Of a DNA stretch of 64,000 nt, positions 50,101-53,100 are shown piece by piece (within the stretch, counting starts at the first letter, position 1; each line of letters opens with the position of its first letter). Under the pieces are notes generated by a model, which was not told the origin of the DNA, did not search any database, and saw only the letters and a list, made by a program, of their open reading frames with translations. The stretch is from Pomphorhynchus laevis (Eukaryota > Acanthocephala > Palaeacanthocephala > Echinorhynchida > Pomphorhynchidae). Made by a program: the position numbers and the translations under genes. The stretch spans positions 186,001 to 250,000 of the forward strand of contig WNNJ02002419.1 in the NCBI GenBank assembly GCA_012934845.2, given 5' to 3'.

Positions 50101-53100
50101 TTAAGTTTAGTAAAAAGGTTCATTTTACGAAAAGACGGTTCGATCTGCGAAGGAAAGTCAATGGAACATTTATACAAACATGTATATTTAATGCATGTAA
50201 TACATTTAATAATGATATAATTTAATACATTTAATACACATTTTTTTATTACTAAAATCAAAATAAACCTTTGTGTAACACTACGTATGAATCATTTGTT
50301 CGAGTAGTTCAGAAATATTATTGTTTTATAAAACCGCCCCAGTCGTTTATGATGTCCTTTGTCGACCCACTGATCCTGTCAACACATGCACTTCTAATCA
50401 CATGTCTTCACTTCCCGTCACCCCAGTCTCTTCACTTCTGCCTCGTTTCTCAATAACTAACATCCCTTAATCAAAATTACCTCTACCAACCTCCACAATC
50501 CTTCTACTCATAACCTCTCCTCACATCGCTCACCACCCTCTATATTATCTAAACCACTTTGTCTTCCGTTGTCAAACCAACTTCCTTGATATCCTCAACT
50601 CCCAACTCTCCTGACGTGATTTCACCAACTCACGTTACTCGTCCTCCTTTACAAAAACGCTTTCCTTCTCGCGATCGTTGCGTCATCGTCACTAATATCA
50701 ATCCCTCCACCTCTTTATCTCCACAAGCACGTCTCGAACACAATGTTTCCGCATTCAGATCCATCCTCTCGTCTCTTGTTCCTGCGGATAAACCATCCTT
50801 TTTAGACAACATCTCCCATGTCGCGTTCATCCGCCTAAAAAAATCTTCTCAATCTAATCCTTCACAGCCCCTCTCCGAAAAATTGTTTTCAAGCATCGCA
50901 CTCACGCGTCCTCTGTCCTCTCCCAACGATTCAAACTCATGTTCTCTTAAGCCACTCGCATTTTCCCCGATCGCACCCTCTCCGAAATCACTCAACTCTC
51001 ATCTACCCGCATTAAAAACGCCTTCGCGAGTAAAACGGCAAATTTCTCCATCCGAAACATCGACGTAAATTTTCAAGTTGTCCCAGGTTTAGGCCCCTGT
51101 TCCTCTACTCAACATAGCAGCGGGACTAAATACATACTAATGATGTATTTCCTCTGATAAAACTATCCAGTATCTTATTATAATAAAAAGTATATTATTT
51201 ATTATCCATCCATAAAAATTTGCCACTTAAGAGTTTAAATTTATTCTTTATATTATTGTGTTGATTTATATATTTTACTATTTTCTGCTTGATGTTATTT
51301 TTATAGTAACCTAGTTTAAAATATGTATCTATTAAATTATTTAAATGATTTTGAAGAAAGCCAATATCATTACATATTGTTGCAATTCTTAAAATTTCAT
51401 TATTTAATGTATTATATTTTATATTATATGGTATGCATGAATGCTCATGCAAAAATATGTTTCTTGTAAGTTTAAATATGTCATCTTTACGATGTAAATT
51501 AATATTAGTTTCAGTTAATGTTAATTTAATGTTCATATCTAGATATACACCTTCTTTATCATTAATATTGGTTTTGTTAAGAATAAGGCTTTCTGGATAA
51601 ATTTGTTCACTAATTGAATAAAAATTATTAGAATTAAATACACATACATCATCAATGTATCAAAACATATATTTCATATATTTATGTTGTTTAGATTTAG
51701 TTTTTACACAGTTATGAACAAATTCATATTCTATAAAGCTTTAAAACAAGTCAGCTATAATTAGGCTAATATTACCACCCATTGGAACACCTTTTACTTG
51801 TCTAAATATAGATGTCCCTACTTTTAAATAATTTTGATTTATCAAAATATTTGAGGATTCTATTAATTCAATTTTATCCAATAAATTTTATTCCAATATA
51901 TTTCAACACTCGACCGAATCTTGGTCGAGTGTAACATTCAGGTACACTAAACCAGAAGGATCATTATGAAAACTTCTGAATACATCATCAACGTAACGCC
52001 ACAATTTTATCAAACCAGATATGTGCACGTAAATATCGTTTTCCAATTCTCATGTACACGTCTACTAGTGCATGTGCTAAGGGAGGAATTATTGACACAA
52101 CATATGCTTTGCTTGTACAATACTGCTTGAATAGTAAAATATAGATTTAATCGTGCATAATAAAACTGTTCTGTTTTATGATTTTTGTTTCAGTTGCTTA
52201 CGTTCCAACGCGAGCGGTTTTGTTTATTTTGCAATTGTACGTTAGTGAGGTATGCTCATATAAATGTCAACATTTGCAAAGTAAACATGGTTGTGGTTGT
52301 ATTTCCGGATTTCTTTATTTCCACTAGGACTATCCTGTATCGTCGACATAGTTGATTCGCGGTGTTTCACAATTAAGTATCACTACGGACTTCATTCATA
52401 CATTTGTGAGTGGGTCAGGCAATTTCTATCGAAGTCTTTCAGAGTTTGTGTGGGGGTGTGTTTTCTTATTCGGTAAATATTAATTTTGGCGTACCGCAGG
52501 GATCAGTCCTTGGCCCACTGCTCTTTATAATCTTCATGAATGATTTGCTACTCTGCTTATCATGCTCTCATCTAGCTTTTACAGACGATCTAAAGATTTG
52601 ATCGATCATTAGAAGTCCATCCGATCGAGTATCGTTACAAAATGATAAAAACTCTATGTTCAATTGATGCAAATATACTGGATTAAGGTTAAATGTTGAA
52701 GAAAATGTCCGCATGCAATTAGGTCGCCCGTCTGAAACTCTTATGTACTACATTGTCTTAAAAGAAGTTTCTCAACATAAAGATTTAGGCAATATTGTCC
52801 ATCGATACTTGAAAACAAAGTTGAACACCAACTTCACTCGAGGTAAAGCTACTCGGGCATTATATTGTATAAAAATCGCATTCCTCAGATTAAGCTGTTA
52901 AATGTTCTAGAGGTTATTTACCTCCCTTATCGGGCCATACTTAAAATACTGCATTCAGGCTTGTTTTTCTGTCATCAAGCGAGAACTATAAGTTCAGGAG
53001 TATATTCTTAGGCTGGATTCGATGCGCTGTGTTGGATTAGGTGTTAGTGATTATCATGTACGTCTTAGCCGGATTAGAATGTTGTTGGTACGTGAGACTT

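Noticed and set aside
50559-51068. Ser/Pro-rich 169-codon ORF as a host protein gene
   Set aside because: It lies in a collagen intron, lacks splice context, and its neighbouring frame continues into CR1/L2 ORF1-like sequence, so a retroelement origin is more likely.
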